From JAEUJZ01 sp964460115 (GTDB lineage: Bacteria; Myxococcota_A; Polyangia; Palsa-1104; JAEUJZ01), in contig CAYWPR010000023.1 of NCBI GenBank assembly GCA_964460115.1, forward strand, positions 1 to 64,000: DNA of 64,000 bases, given 5' to 3'. The notes beneath the pieces were generated by a model. It was not told the DNA's origin and ran no database searches. It saw only the letters and a program-made list of their open reading frames with translations. Positions 46,301-52,799 of the stretch are shown here, one piece after another. Position 1 is the first letter of the stretch, and the number at the start of each line of letters is the position of its first letter. The position numbers were made by a program, and so were the translations under genes.

Positions 46301-47127
46301 CGCGCACCGGCCAGCTATTGTTCGTGCTGGAAGGCGAACACAGCGATACCGTGCAGTCGGCAGCCTATTCTTTGGATGGGCAGCGCATCGTCACATCAAG
46401 CAGCGACAAGACGGCGATCATTTGGGACGCCGCAAAGCATACCAAGCTGCAGACATTTTCCGGCCATAGCAAGCTTTTGCATTCTGCGTACTTCTCTCCC
46501 GACGGCACACGCATCCTCACGACCAGCGGCGACAAAACCGCACGCATCTGGAATGCGCAAACCGGCGCCACAATTGCCGTTTTAAGCGGCCATCAGGATG
46601 AGGTCTTTTCGGGCCGCTATTCGCCGGATGGGAAGCTCGTGGTGACCGGGGCCTTAGACAACATGGCCTACGTGTGGGACGCGAACGCACACACTGGAGA
46701 TCGCTATTTATTGCAACTGCAAGGCCACGCTGGCGGCGTCTGGTCTACGGAGTTTTCTCCAGACAGTCAGCAGGTGCTGACCGCCAGCAACGATCAGACG
46801 GCGCGCATATGGGATTCGCACACCGGCAATCTGCTGATGACGCTGGCCGGGCACACGGGGGGGCTGACCTCGGCAGCGTTTTCTCCACCTTTGCCGGGCC
46901 ACTTGCCGGATGACCTGCGCGTGGTCACCGCCAGCCGCGATCATGTCGCGGTCATCCATCCGATAAGAATCGCTGACTATTTTCGCATCGCCTGCAATTT
47001 GTGGTGGGTGCAAAGAGACAGCCTGGAAAAGGCAGACAACGCTACCGTTCAGCAAATCTGTCAAAAAGAAATCGGCAAATGGCCGCCGGCCGTCCATCGA
47101 GTGGATGCCGCCCGCTGTACAGAATGA
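43309..47127 (+). CDS. AAA-like NTPase with coiled coil, membrane helix and 14 WD40 repeats
   Basis: A 1272-residue protein. Residues about 15-330 form an AAA-like (PF14516-type) NTPase: Walker A APRQIGKSSL, Walker B MILFIDEID, TPFNIGRAIALEDLT and DGHPYMTQ. A Gln/Arg/Glu-rich coiled coil (about 415-500) leads to a membrane helix (505-529, IVLLSGALCILSVILAALAW). A second charged coil is followed by 14 WD40 repeats from about 620 to 1235, enough for two seven-blade propellers (for example GHTESVRSAIFSPD with TARLWDAKT). The propellers should be on the opposite side of the membrane from the NTPase, or the helix may be peripheral. Such proteins act as ligand-gated NTPase switches. ATG 43309 follows TAAGGACGGCGGG. 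Confidence 0.9.
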   Translation: MSNPPRPKLRFQSGGTLRRGAFYVERAADQELPAALARGEFCYVLAPRQIGKSSLRVRCAQKLQSQGVRCVSVDLNMAGTKEAQPSAWYYSLVQEIWLQLSLPGDPWEFWQQHEQTTATYRFTLFLRHVLLTHVKEPMILFIDEIDNVLALPFSTDDFFAAIRAVYNDRAEDERLHRLTFCLLGVAAPADLIQNPVLTPFNIGRAIALEDLTQLEAQAFLPGLHSIRGDAQKLLQAVLSYTDGHPYMTQRLCESLINAKDLGTEEGRVQRQVEQVFLAEGRSRDPNLAYAEKRLDKNPKLISMLRIYGRLLEGQPVEHEREDPVQMELRLAGLVARRTVNGRSFLQVRNRIFASVFDSAWLQAHRVHRLLDEPMRRWLSSDKQGDFLLRGEALRQSLSWAAGRRDLTPDEHEFLRSALEVERQTEQQRREDAEAQRQIEMQRRQAAELQRQAEEDNRKAIEARRQAEHEQLLAFEEQRRAERARQQAEYERERALAQSQVRRQTIVLLSGALCILSVILAALAWQATIARRNQREADRQRGEAELAKRHAVEAQLRAIEGALAEKGLRSAYQASQPGRQAPALVAALEWVWPSIKAGQPPPAQAVESLSLATGAGVFSYRLKKHTDEWVRSAAFSPDGKTFVTAGNDGRVYFWDGENYCPRGTLNAHTDQIRQILYSPNGERLLTASTDHTAKVWDAATHRLLVRLKGHEAGLRSAMYSPDGRRIITSSDDNTAVIWDAETGTPLLTLREHPADRYAIYSPDGNYIATAGASFSQTPDDTKRAWLWNASTGASIGSLAGHAEPLRAIAYSPSGEQLATASVDSTIRVWDVRSGITTAVLAGHTETVRSVIFSADGRYILSASDDKTARLWDAKTALPLLTLLGHTESVRSAIFSPDMKRVVTTSVDRSVRVWYIQDGKTLVNLTGHKQWVCSATYSPDGRNIVTASEDWTARIWDAATGTEQKKLIGHKSDVRSAVYSPDGTRILTASNDRTARVWDARTGQLLFVLEGEHSDTVQSAAYSLDGQRIVTSSSDKTAIIWDAAKHTKLQTFSGHSKLLHSAYFSPDGTRILTTSGDKTARIWNAQTGATIAVLSGHQDEVFSGRYSPDGKLVVTGALDNMAYVWDANAHTGDRYLLQLQGHAGGVWSTEFSPDSQQVLTASNDQTARIWDSHTGNLLMTLAGHTGGLTSAAFSPPLPGHLPDDLRVVTASRDHVAVIHPIRIADYFRIACNLWWVQRDSLEKADNATVQQICQKEIGKWPPAVHRVDAARCTE

Positions 47128-47172
47128 AGCCACCAAAATTTTTTAAATTGCGACAGTGGCAAGCGCACGCTG

Positions 47173-47194
47173 TAAAATAGTCAGTTACGACTAT
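47173..47194. promoter_or_regulatory. Possible promoter and operator before the NTPase-kinase gene
   Basis: A TAAAAT -10-like hexamer (47173-47178) runs into ATAGTC, loop AGTTAC, GACTAT (47177-47194), a 6-bp inverted repeat. It sits 20 bp before the start codon at 47215. A TTGCGA -35-like element lies about 19 bp further upstream. Prediction by eye only. Confidence 0.35.
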
Positions 47195-47214
47195 CTTACG
47201 GATAGCGCCCTTAC

Positions 47215-49899
47215 ATGTCCTCGAATGATCAGCGTCAAGCGATCGAGCAGGCGTGTGCATACGTCGAGGTGCATGGGCCGGCGGATCTATCGAGCTCGGT
47301 GCGCGGGACCGCATACCGAATTAGCAAGCGCTTTGTCGTCACCAGCGAGCGCGTGGTGCGCGGTCTGGCTTTGCAATCGACGGTCCAGCTTCTGTTTCCC
47401 GACGGTCCGCGCAATGCCGTGTTGCAAAAAAGCGATGCGCAGACCGATTGCGCGGTGCTGGAATTGCTTGGCGATGCGGCCACGCAAGAGGGCAAATCGC
47501 TGCGCCTATCTGTAGGCTGCGAACGCGGCGCGTCCTGGGAAGCTTACGGGTATGCCGCGGCCGAAAAACCGCCGGCGCCGCTGAGCTGGGGCGAGATTTT
47601 AGACACCGAAGGAGAGGATCCGCAGCGCAGTCCGGCGATTGTTTTGCGCTCGCAAACCGCAATCACGCAAAGCGCCGCGGGCAGCCCGGTGCTGGTCGAC
47701 GGACAGGTGATCGGCCACCTCAAGTGGCGTCTAGACAGCGAAAGCAGCGATGGGCCGCTTTACGCCTGTCCGATTCGCCACGTCGAAGCCCTGCTGCCCG
47801 TAGAAGGCCGCAAAGCGATCTTGCAACCGCCGCAGGCCTCCTACGCTCCAGCCTGGTATGTTTCGCGGCCCGAAGAAGAACAAAAAGCGCTGGGCTACCT
47901 GGCCTTTCCCGGGCAGCCGGTGGTGCTGTGGGGACCGGAGCTATTCGGCAAAACCTGGCTGCTGCGGCATCTTACGCGCCAGATTCAAGAGCAGGATGCA
48001 AGCAGCCAGGTGGTCATCGTCAATCTGGATCTGTTTGACAAAAGCAGTTGGCAGCAGCCGCAGGGGCTGGATACGTTTTTGCGCGAGCTGGCCCTGCATG
48101 TGGCGCTGGCCTTAGGCGAACCCGCCGAAACTGTCTACGCCGAGTGGGCCACGCCGAGCCCAACGGCCAATATGGATCGAGTGATGCGGCGGCGCATTTT
48201 GCCGCGCCTGGTACAAAATCAAGGCCGGCTGCTTTTGGCCATCGAATGTGCCGATGCCGTCCTTGGCTCTCCGCTGCAAAATACGTTCTTTGGCATTTTG
48301 CGCGGCTGGGCCGAAAGCGAAGAGCCCTGGTCCTGCTTGCGCCTTTTGCTGTCGATCTCGACGACGCCGGCGCTTCTGGTCAGCACCCAGCATCAGTCGC
48401 CCTTTAATTTGACCGACGCGGTTGAGCTAAAGGATCTGGGCGACGAGCAGCTTCTGCGTCTGTGCAGCATGTACCAGCTAAAATGGGGTCCCAAAGAGCT
48501 GGAGCTGCTTAAGCACTGGGTTGGTGGACATCCTTATTTGGCGCGCATGGCGATGTATACGGCGGCGCGGCAAAATGTTTCCCTGCATCAGTTGCTGGAC
48601 GCCGGACATCCCGCCGGCAACGTTTTTGACGGATTTTTGTCGAGAGCGCGGGCGCGAATGCGGCGCCATCCCGAGCGCTATGAAGCTTTTCAGGCGATGC
48701 TTTCCGATCCGCACGCCGATCTCGGCGAAGCGGAGTTGCCGCTTTTGCGCGCCGGATTGCTCATTCGCGACGGCAAAGGGCGACACGCACCGCGCTATGA
48801 ACTGTATCGGCGGCTGAGCGAACCCAGCAGTCCGGCGCATCGCTTCGCGACTTCGCAAGTCTTGGCGCTGGGCGAAACCAGCATTCAGCCAGTGCCGCAA
48901 GGGGTACAACGCGAAGGCGGCCAAGTGGTGGTCGGAAAGCATCTTGGCCCCTACCAAATCATTCGACAGATCGGCCGCGGCGGCATGGGTGTGGTGTACG
49001 AAGTGATGTACGAGCAGATCAAGCGCCGCGCCGCCTTGAAGGTGCTGCATCCGCAGTTTTTGCGCGATCAGGAAGCAGCCAAGCGCTTCATCAACGAAGC
49101 CCGCGCTGCCAATGTGGTTCAGCATCCCGGCATCATCAGCGTCTTTGAAATCGGCAGCCTGGCGGACGGACAGCTCTACTTCATCATGGAGTATCTGGAA
49201 GGAGAGTCACTCGGCGACCGCTTAAAGCGCATTCATCATTTTTCCCTTCTGTCCACGATACGGCTGTCGCAGCAGATCGCCGTGGCGCTGGCCGCCGCGC
49301 ATCAAAAAGGAGTGGTCCACCGCGATCTGAAGCCCGGCAATGTCATGGCTGTGCACGATGCGCTGATTCCCGGTGGCGAGCGCACCCGGCTTTTGGACTT
49401 CGGACTGGCCAAAATCGAGAAGCGCACGTTCGAGGATTCGGTGACCACGAGCTTGGGAATGCTTATGGGAACGCCGATTTATATGTCGCCAGAACAGTGC
49501 CGCGGCATCGAGCAGATCGACGGTCAAGCCGACGTGTATGCGCTGGGAGTGATGATCTTTGAGTTTCTGACCGGACGACCGCCTTTTGATGCCGAAGATT
49601 TGGGCATGGTGCTGGCGATGCATATGCGCGACCCGCCGCCCTCGCTGGCTGAAGTCATGCCGGAGCTGCCCGCGGAGCTATGCAAGCTGGTTTCCAGCAT
49701 GCTCGCCAAAGAGCCGCTGGAACGCCCAACCATGGCCGATGTCGCCGAGGTACTTTTGCGCCTGGACGGGCCGCTATCTACTTCGTCGTCGCTGCCGTCA
49801 GTGCCGCCGCCCATGGCTTGGTACTGGATTCCCGCGGTGTGGGCGGCCCTTGGAATGTTTATGGTGCTGCTCGGCTGGCTCTTATTCTTTCGCCGTTAG
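47215..49899 (+). CDS. Trypsin-like pseudoprotease, AAA-like NTPase and Ser/Thr kinase in one membrane protein
   Basis: An 894-residue multidomain protein. Residues 1-205 have the trypsin-like layout GTAYRISKRFVVTSERVV, DCAVLEL and SAAGSPVLVDGQVIG, but the His position is Glu45 and the Ser position is Ala155, so it is not a protease. Residues about 215-460 form an AAA-like NTPase (Walker A GPELFGKTWL, SPFNLTDAVELKDL, GGHPYLARMA) related to the one at 43309; Walker B reads LLLAIECAD, with Cys at a normally acidic spot. Residues about 580-850 form an active-looking kinase: IGRGGMGVVYE, AALKVL, HRDLKPGN, DFGLA, GTPIYMSPEQ. A C-terminal helix (868-890) anchors it, so all domains are cytoplasmic. 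ATG 47215. Confidence 0.9.
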   Translation: MSSNDQRQAIEQACAYVEVHGPADLSSSVRGTAYRISKRFVVTSERVVRGLALQSTVQLLFPDGPRNAVLQKSDAQTDCAVLELLGDAATQEGKSLRLSVGCERGASWEAYGYAAAEKPPAPLSWGEILDTEGEDPQRSPAIVLRSQTAITQSAAGSPVLVDGQVIGHLKWRLDSESSDGPLYACPIRHVEALLPVEGRKAILQPPQASYAPAWYVSRPEEEQKALGYLAFPGQPVVLWGPELFGKTWLLRHLTRQIQEQDASSQVVIVNLDLFDKSSWQQPQGLDTFLRELALHVALALGEPAETVYAEWATPSPTANMDRVMRRRILPRLVQNQGRLLLAIECADAVLGSPLQNTFFGILRGWAESEEPWSCLRLLLSISTTPALLVSTQHQSPFNLTDAVELKDLGDEQLLRLCSMYQLKWGPKELELLKHWVGGHPYLARMAMYTAARQNVSLHQLLDAGHPAGNVFDGFLSRARARMRRHPERYEAFQAMLSDPHADLGEAELPLLRAGLLIRDGKGRHAPRYELYRRLSEPSSPAHRFATSQVLALGETSIQPVPQGVQREGGQVVVGKHLGPYQIIRQIGRGGMGVVYEVMYEQIKRRAALKVLHPQFLRDQEAAKRFINEARAANVVQHPGIISVFEIGSLADGQLYFIMEYLEGESLGDRLKRIHHFSLLSTIRLSQQIAVALAAAHQKGVVHRDLKPGNVMAVHDALIPGGERTRLLDFGLAKIEKRTFEDSVTTSLGMLMGTPIYMSPEQCRGIEQIDGQADVYALGVMIFEFLTGRPPFDAEDLGMVLAMHMRDPPPSLAEVMPELPAELCKLVSSMLAKEPLERPTMADVAEVLLRLDGPLSTSSSLPSVPPPMAWYWIPAVWAALGMFMVLLGWLLFFRR

Positions 49900-49910
49900 C
49901 ATCCATTTCT

Positions 49911-49943
49911 TCGCCAGGTAAAAGCCAAAGGCCTACTTGGCGA
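49911..49943. terminator. Bidirectional terminator hairpin overlapping the dctP stop
   Basis: TCGCCAGGTA pairs with TACTTGGCGA (10 bp with one G-T wobble) around a 13-base loop. It lies between the convergent kinase gene (end 49899) and dctP (end 49933) and includes the dctP stop codon. There is no strong T-run. Confidence 0.5.
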
Positions 49944-50931
49944 GGCCCTCGAGCTTTGCGACGAGCTCGGGGGAAAATGTGCCTGGGGTGAGACGCTGGC
50001 GAACCTGCTTGTAGATGCCATCCCATTTGGCTTTCTCGGAGGCCGAAAGGGGGATGACGGTCATCTTGCCCTTCATACGTCCGAAGGCCGCCGCGTCTTC
50101 GTTGCGAATACGGCTCGTCAGCGCGCTTGCCGCGACCTTGCCCGTGTCGAGTACGATCTGACGGAGATCTTCAGGCAGGGCGTCGCAGCGCTTGCTTGAG
50201 AAGACGAGGGCTCCTATGGAAAAGCCGATGGAGTCGCTGACGATGTGATCGAGCTTCGAGGCCCACTGAAGCTGCTCGGCGGCGAGGGCTGGAGCGCTGA
50301 CGATGTTGATGGCACCGGTGTTGAGATTCGGAAGCACCTCCGGAATGTTCAGCGGCACGGGTGTGACACCGCCGATGATCTGATAAAACACCGGCTCGAT
50401 GGCGTCGTCGCGCCACATATAGGGCTTCTTTCCGCTTAGCTCCTCTGGCGTCCGCACCGCGAAGCCCTTTGACATCCGGTACACCATCCCCACATCCCCC
50501 CAACCAACAAGCCGAAAACCCGCGTCGGAGGCACCCTTTTCGAACTCGGCCTTCATGGCGTTGCGCGCAGAGTCGAGCTTGCTCCAGCTCGAAAAAAGGC
50601 CGGGCAACTGGAGCGCGAGAATGGGCTTGTAGATCTTGCTAAGGCCCACGGCCGTGACAGCAGCACCGTCGAGCTGGCCAGCTTTCAGCTTGGCAACCAT
50701 CGCGGCCTCGTCTCCTTGCTGGCCGCTATAGAAGAACTGAAGCTCGAGCCGGCCGCCGCTTTTCTCCTTCACAGCCTTCTCCCAGACTGTGAAGACCTGC
50801 CCCCACGGGCTCGACTTGGGAGCGAGCGTTCCCACCTTGAGAACCTCCGCGGCGCTCGTTCCCTGCGACAGCCCCACTGCGGAAAAGACCGTAAGGACAA
50901 AAACGAACCGAACCATTGCGTTGCGCATCAT
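49933..50931 (-). CDS. TRAP transporter solute-binding protein (DctP type)
   Basis: A 332-residue periplasmic protein with a signal peptide (VRFVFVLTVFSAVGLSQGTSA). Family marks are VGTLAPKSSPWGQVFTVWEKAVKEKSGGRL, EAAMVAKLKAGQLDGA, TPEELSGKKPYMWRDD and VSDSIGFSIGALVFSSKRCDALP. TRAP binding proteins deliver acidic solutes to DctQM permeases. No dctQ or dctM gene is in the window, so it is an orphan. ATG 50931 follows TAGGAGGC. Codon choice (many CTC, GAG and CTG codons) differs by eye from neighbouring genes, which could reflect recent acquisition. Confidence 0.88.
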   Translation of the reverse strand: MMRNAMVRFVFVLTVFSAVGLSQGTSAAEVLKVGTLAPKSSPWGQVFTVWEKAVKEKSGGRLELQFFYSGQQGDEAAMVAKLKAGQLDGAAVTAVGLSKIYKPILALQLPGLFSSWSKLDSARNAMKAEFEKGASDAGFRLVGWGDVGMVYRMSKGFAVRTPEELSGKKPYMWRDDAIEPVFYQIIGGVTPVPLNIPEVLPNLNTGAINIVSAPALAAEQLQWASKLDHIVSDSIGFSIGALVFSSKRCDALPEDLRQIVLDTGKVAASALTSRIRNEDAAAFGRMKGKMTVIPLSASEKAKWDGIYKQVRQRLTPGTFSPELVAKLEGLAK

Positions 50932-51001
50932 GCCAAAAAGCCTCCTAAGCGTTCACTATCCTCCGGCTTAAAGCTATGCGCAACAATCGCGAGGCGATGT
51001 A

Positions 51002-52237
51002 TCAATGGATTTGCTGCTGGATGTAGTTCTTTACGGTCTTGTCAGCCGTCAGCTCTGCGATGCGCAAAAGCTTTGGTTCGGCAAAGCGTCCGAGTTCGAG
51101 AAGCGCTTTTTGCGGCTTATTTCCAATCGTGGCGGACTGTACTGCGGAAAGCAGAGTTTCCTCTTCAAGCTGGGTCAACACTTCGACGCGCCCGACCAGC
51201 GTTCGAACCACCGCATCCGGCTGCGGAGAGATGCGCAGGGGGAGTAGCTCGTCGGTCTCGGCCCGCGGCAAAATGTAAAGAACGCGCAAGCCTTCGGTGT
51301 GAAAGTAGCTGAGCCTCCAGGTATTTACCATGGCGCGCGCCTCATCCGGGTAAAGTCCCGAACGCTCAAGCGCTGCGACCAGTTCCGGACCTACGCTGCG
51401 TTCGAAATCACTCAGGCTTTGCACGGGGCTAAGCGCATTCAAAAGAGGGCCTAGATCAAAGGTCAGGGTCTGATTTTGCTCTAGCGCTCCCAGTACTTTG
51501 AAGCTTCCTTTGCCATCGCGAATGTTCACGGCCAAAAGATAGGGAATGCCCCGCCCGCGGGTATCGCGCAAGGACAGCTTGCGGGAATCCGATGTGATTT
51601 TTAACGAAGTGCGAAAATCGCCGAGCCCTCGATAGAAGATGAACTTTTCCGTCTCGCCAAGGGAGCGGACTAGGTTTGCTCGTGTCTCGCGCGCCGGCGC
51701 ATAAACGTTTCCAGAGGAAACGGCCGGCACGGCGGCTTTCTGCGTCAGAATCTCAAGTCCGAAATAGCGCAGACTGCCATTGCTTAGGCGAAATGCCTGG
51801 CCCAGGTTTGGAGACAGGGATGACGCCTGCGGATAGTACTGCGAGATGACTCCTTGCGGAAAATCAACGGTGACATCGACTTGCCGCGGCGTCTGACTGT
51901 AGAAGTATAGAACCGGGGTCTCCATCTTCTGAGTAACGCGCAGTGGCTGATTTCCTTGGGCATCCAGACAAGCGCCCTTGCTGCAAAAATCGCAGCGACG
52001 CGTGCAGCGATAGCCAGTGGCAAATTCCTCCTGAGGCTTGGCCTGTTCGATTTGTGGATCGCCGTTGTGTATAAAAGATGGCAGCGCTTCTTCCTCTTTC
52101 TGAAGCCCGGGCAGTGCTTCGCCGTTCGATCCTTGCACAGAGGTAAATGTTCCCCATTCATGGGCGACAAACTCTGCGCGGCTAGGTTGTGGGAGCAGAC
52201 TTATGAATAAGGCTGCGGTCAGAAATTCTATTTTCAT
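51002..52237 (-). CDS. Secreted protein of unknown function with Cys cluster
   Basis: A 411-residue protein with signal peptide (FLTAALFISLLPQPSRA) and the mature start EFVAHEWGTFTSVQGS. An AHEWGTFT opening is found in a group of uncharacterised secreted proteins of Myxococcota, Acidobacteriota and Planctomycetota. A cluster of five Cys (YRCTRRCDFCSKGACLD) occurs at about 75-95 and could bind a metal or form disulfides. The rest is beta-rich, followed by a helical C-terminus. ATG 52237 follows AAGGAGG. It is not close to another gene of obvious related function; the 562-bp region upstream is noncoding. Confidence 0.75.
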   Translation of the reverse strand: MKIEFLTAALFISLLPQPSRAEFVAHEWGTFTSVQGSNGEALPGLQKEEEALPSFIHNGDPQIEQAKPQEEFATGYRCTRRCDFCSKGACLDAQGNQPLRVTQKMETPVLYFYSQTPRQVDVTVDFPQGVISQYYPQASSLSPNLGQAFRLSNGSLRYFGLEILTQKAAVPAVSSGNVYAPARETRANLVRSLGETEKFIFYRGLGDFRTSLKITSDSRKLSLRDTRGRGIPYLLAVNIRDGKGSFKVLGALEQNQTLTFDLGPLLNALSPVQSLSDFERSVGPELVAALERSGLYPDEARAMVNTWRLSYFHTEGLRVLYILPRAETDELLPLRISPQPDAVVRTLVGRVEVLTQLEEETLLSAVQSATIGNKPQKALLELGRFAEPKLLRIAELTADKTVKNYIQQQIH

Positions 52238-52799
52238 CAGGGACCTCCTTGGGAATTCCAGAGGTAACTGATTGGATCGTTCAAAAAAATTGAATAAATG
52301 GAAACATTGGTTAACTCCTAGTTAATGAATATTCACGACAAGTGGTCTCAAAACCCATAGCGAGCAGGCCAGATACGATTGGCCGCGAGGGCGCCCGCCC
52401 GGAGCGTACCGTACGCGAGGACGGACGACTTCGTGCCCAATCGTATCTTGGACGTGCAGTAGGGTTACAAGACCGCTTGTAGCGCATCCATATTCATGGG
52501 CCAGATTGCCGTAACAATACATGCCCTTGCGAACGTCAGCAGGGATCTTCGGACGACAAATCAGTGCACTTTACCGAGATGGCCCCAAAGCTTTTTCGAA
52601 TATCTGCGCCCGTAATTTTCAAAGATGAAACGCTTGCTTAGAGGGTAGATTAAGAATCGTTGCACGATCCCTGGCGATTGCTGTTACGGTGAAACCACGG
52701 AAGTCCCCAGCAAGCAACTGGTGTTTGGGTAGCGTTTCCCGCAGCTTCCGTTGTTTAGAATTTTTTCTGCAAGAACGTCCGATTCAAAGTGAGGTAGTC
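52238..52799. other. Intergenic region with a structured inverted-repeat element
   Basis: A 562-bp stretch between divergent genes (52237 minus, 52800 plus). It holds a large inverted repeat (52371-52448, listed separately) and a small palindrome ATCGT-TGC-ACGAT at 52656-52668 that may be an operator for the plus-strand gene. A 66-codon open frame on the minus strand at 52322-52522 lacks a ribosome-binding site and is probably not real. The part 52240-52340 is AT-rich, as expected for a promoter of the minus-strand gene. Confidence 0.6.
52371..52448. repeat. Inverted-repeat element with nested palindrome
   Basis: Perfect 12-bp inverted repeat AGATACGATTGG (52371-52382) and CCAATCGTATCT (52437-52448), 54 bp apart. 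The interior contains GCGTAC-C-GTACGC, a nested 6-bp stem, with GC-rich imperfectly paired flanks. Such nested hairpins are typical of REP-like or MITE-like intergenic repeats, but only one copy is seen here. Confidence 0.6.

Noticed and set aside
52322..52522. 66-residue minus-strand gene
   Set aside because: No ribosome-binding site, overlaps the inverted-repeat element, no family resemblance.
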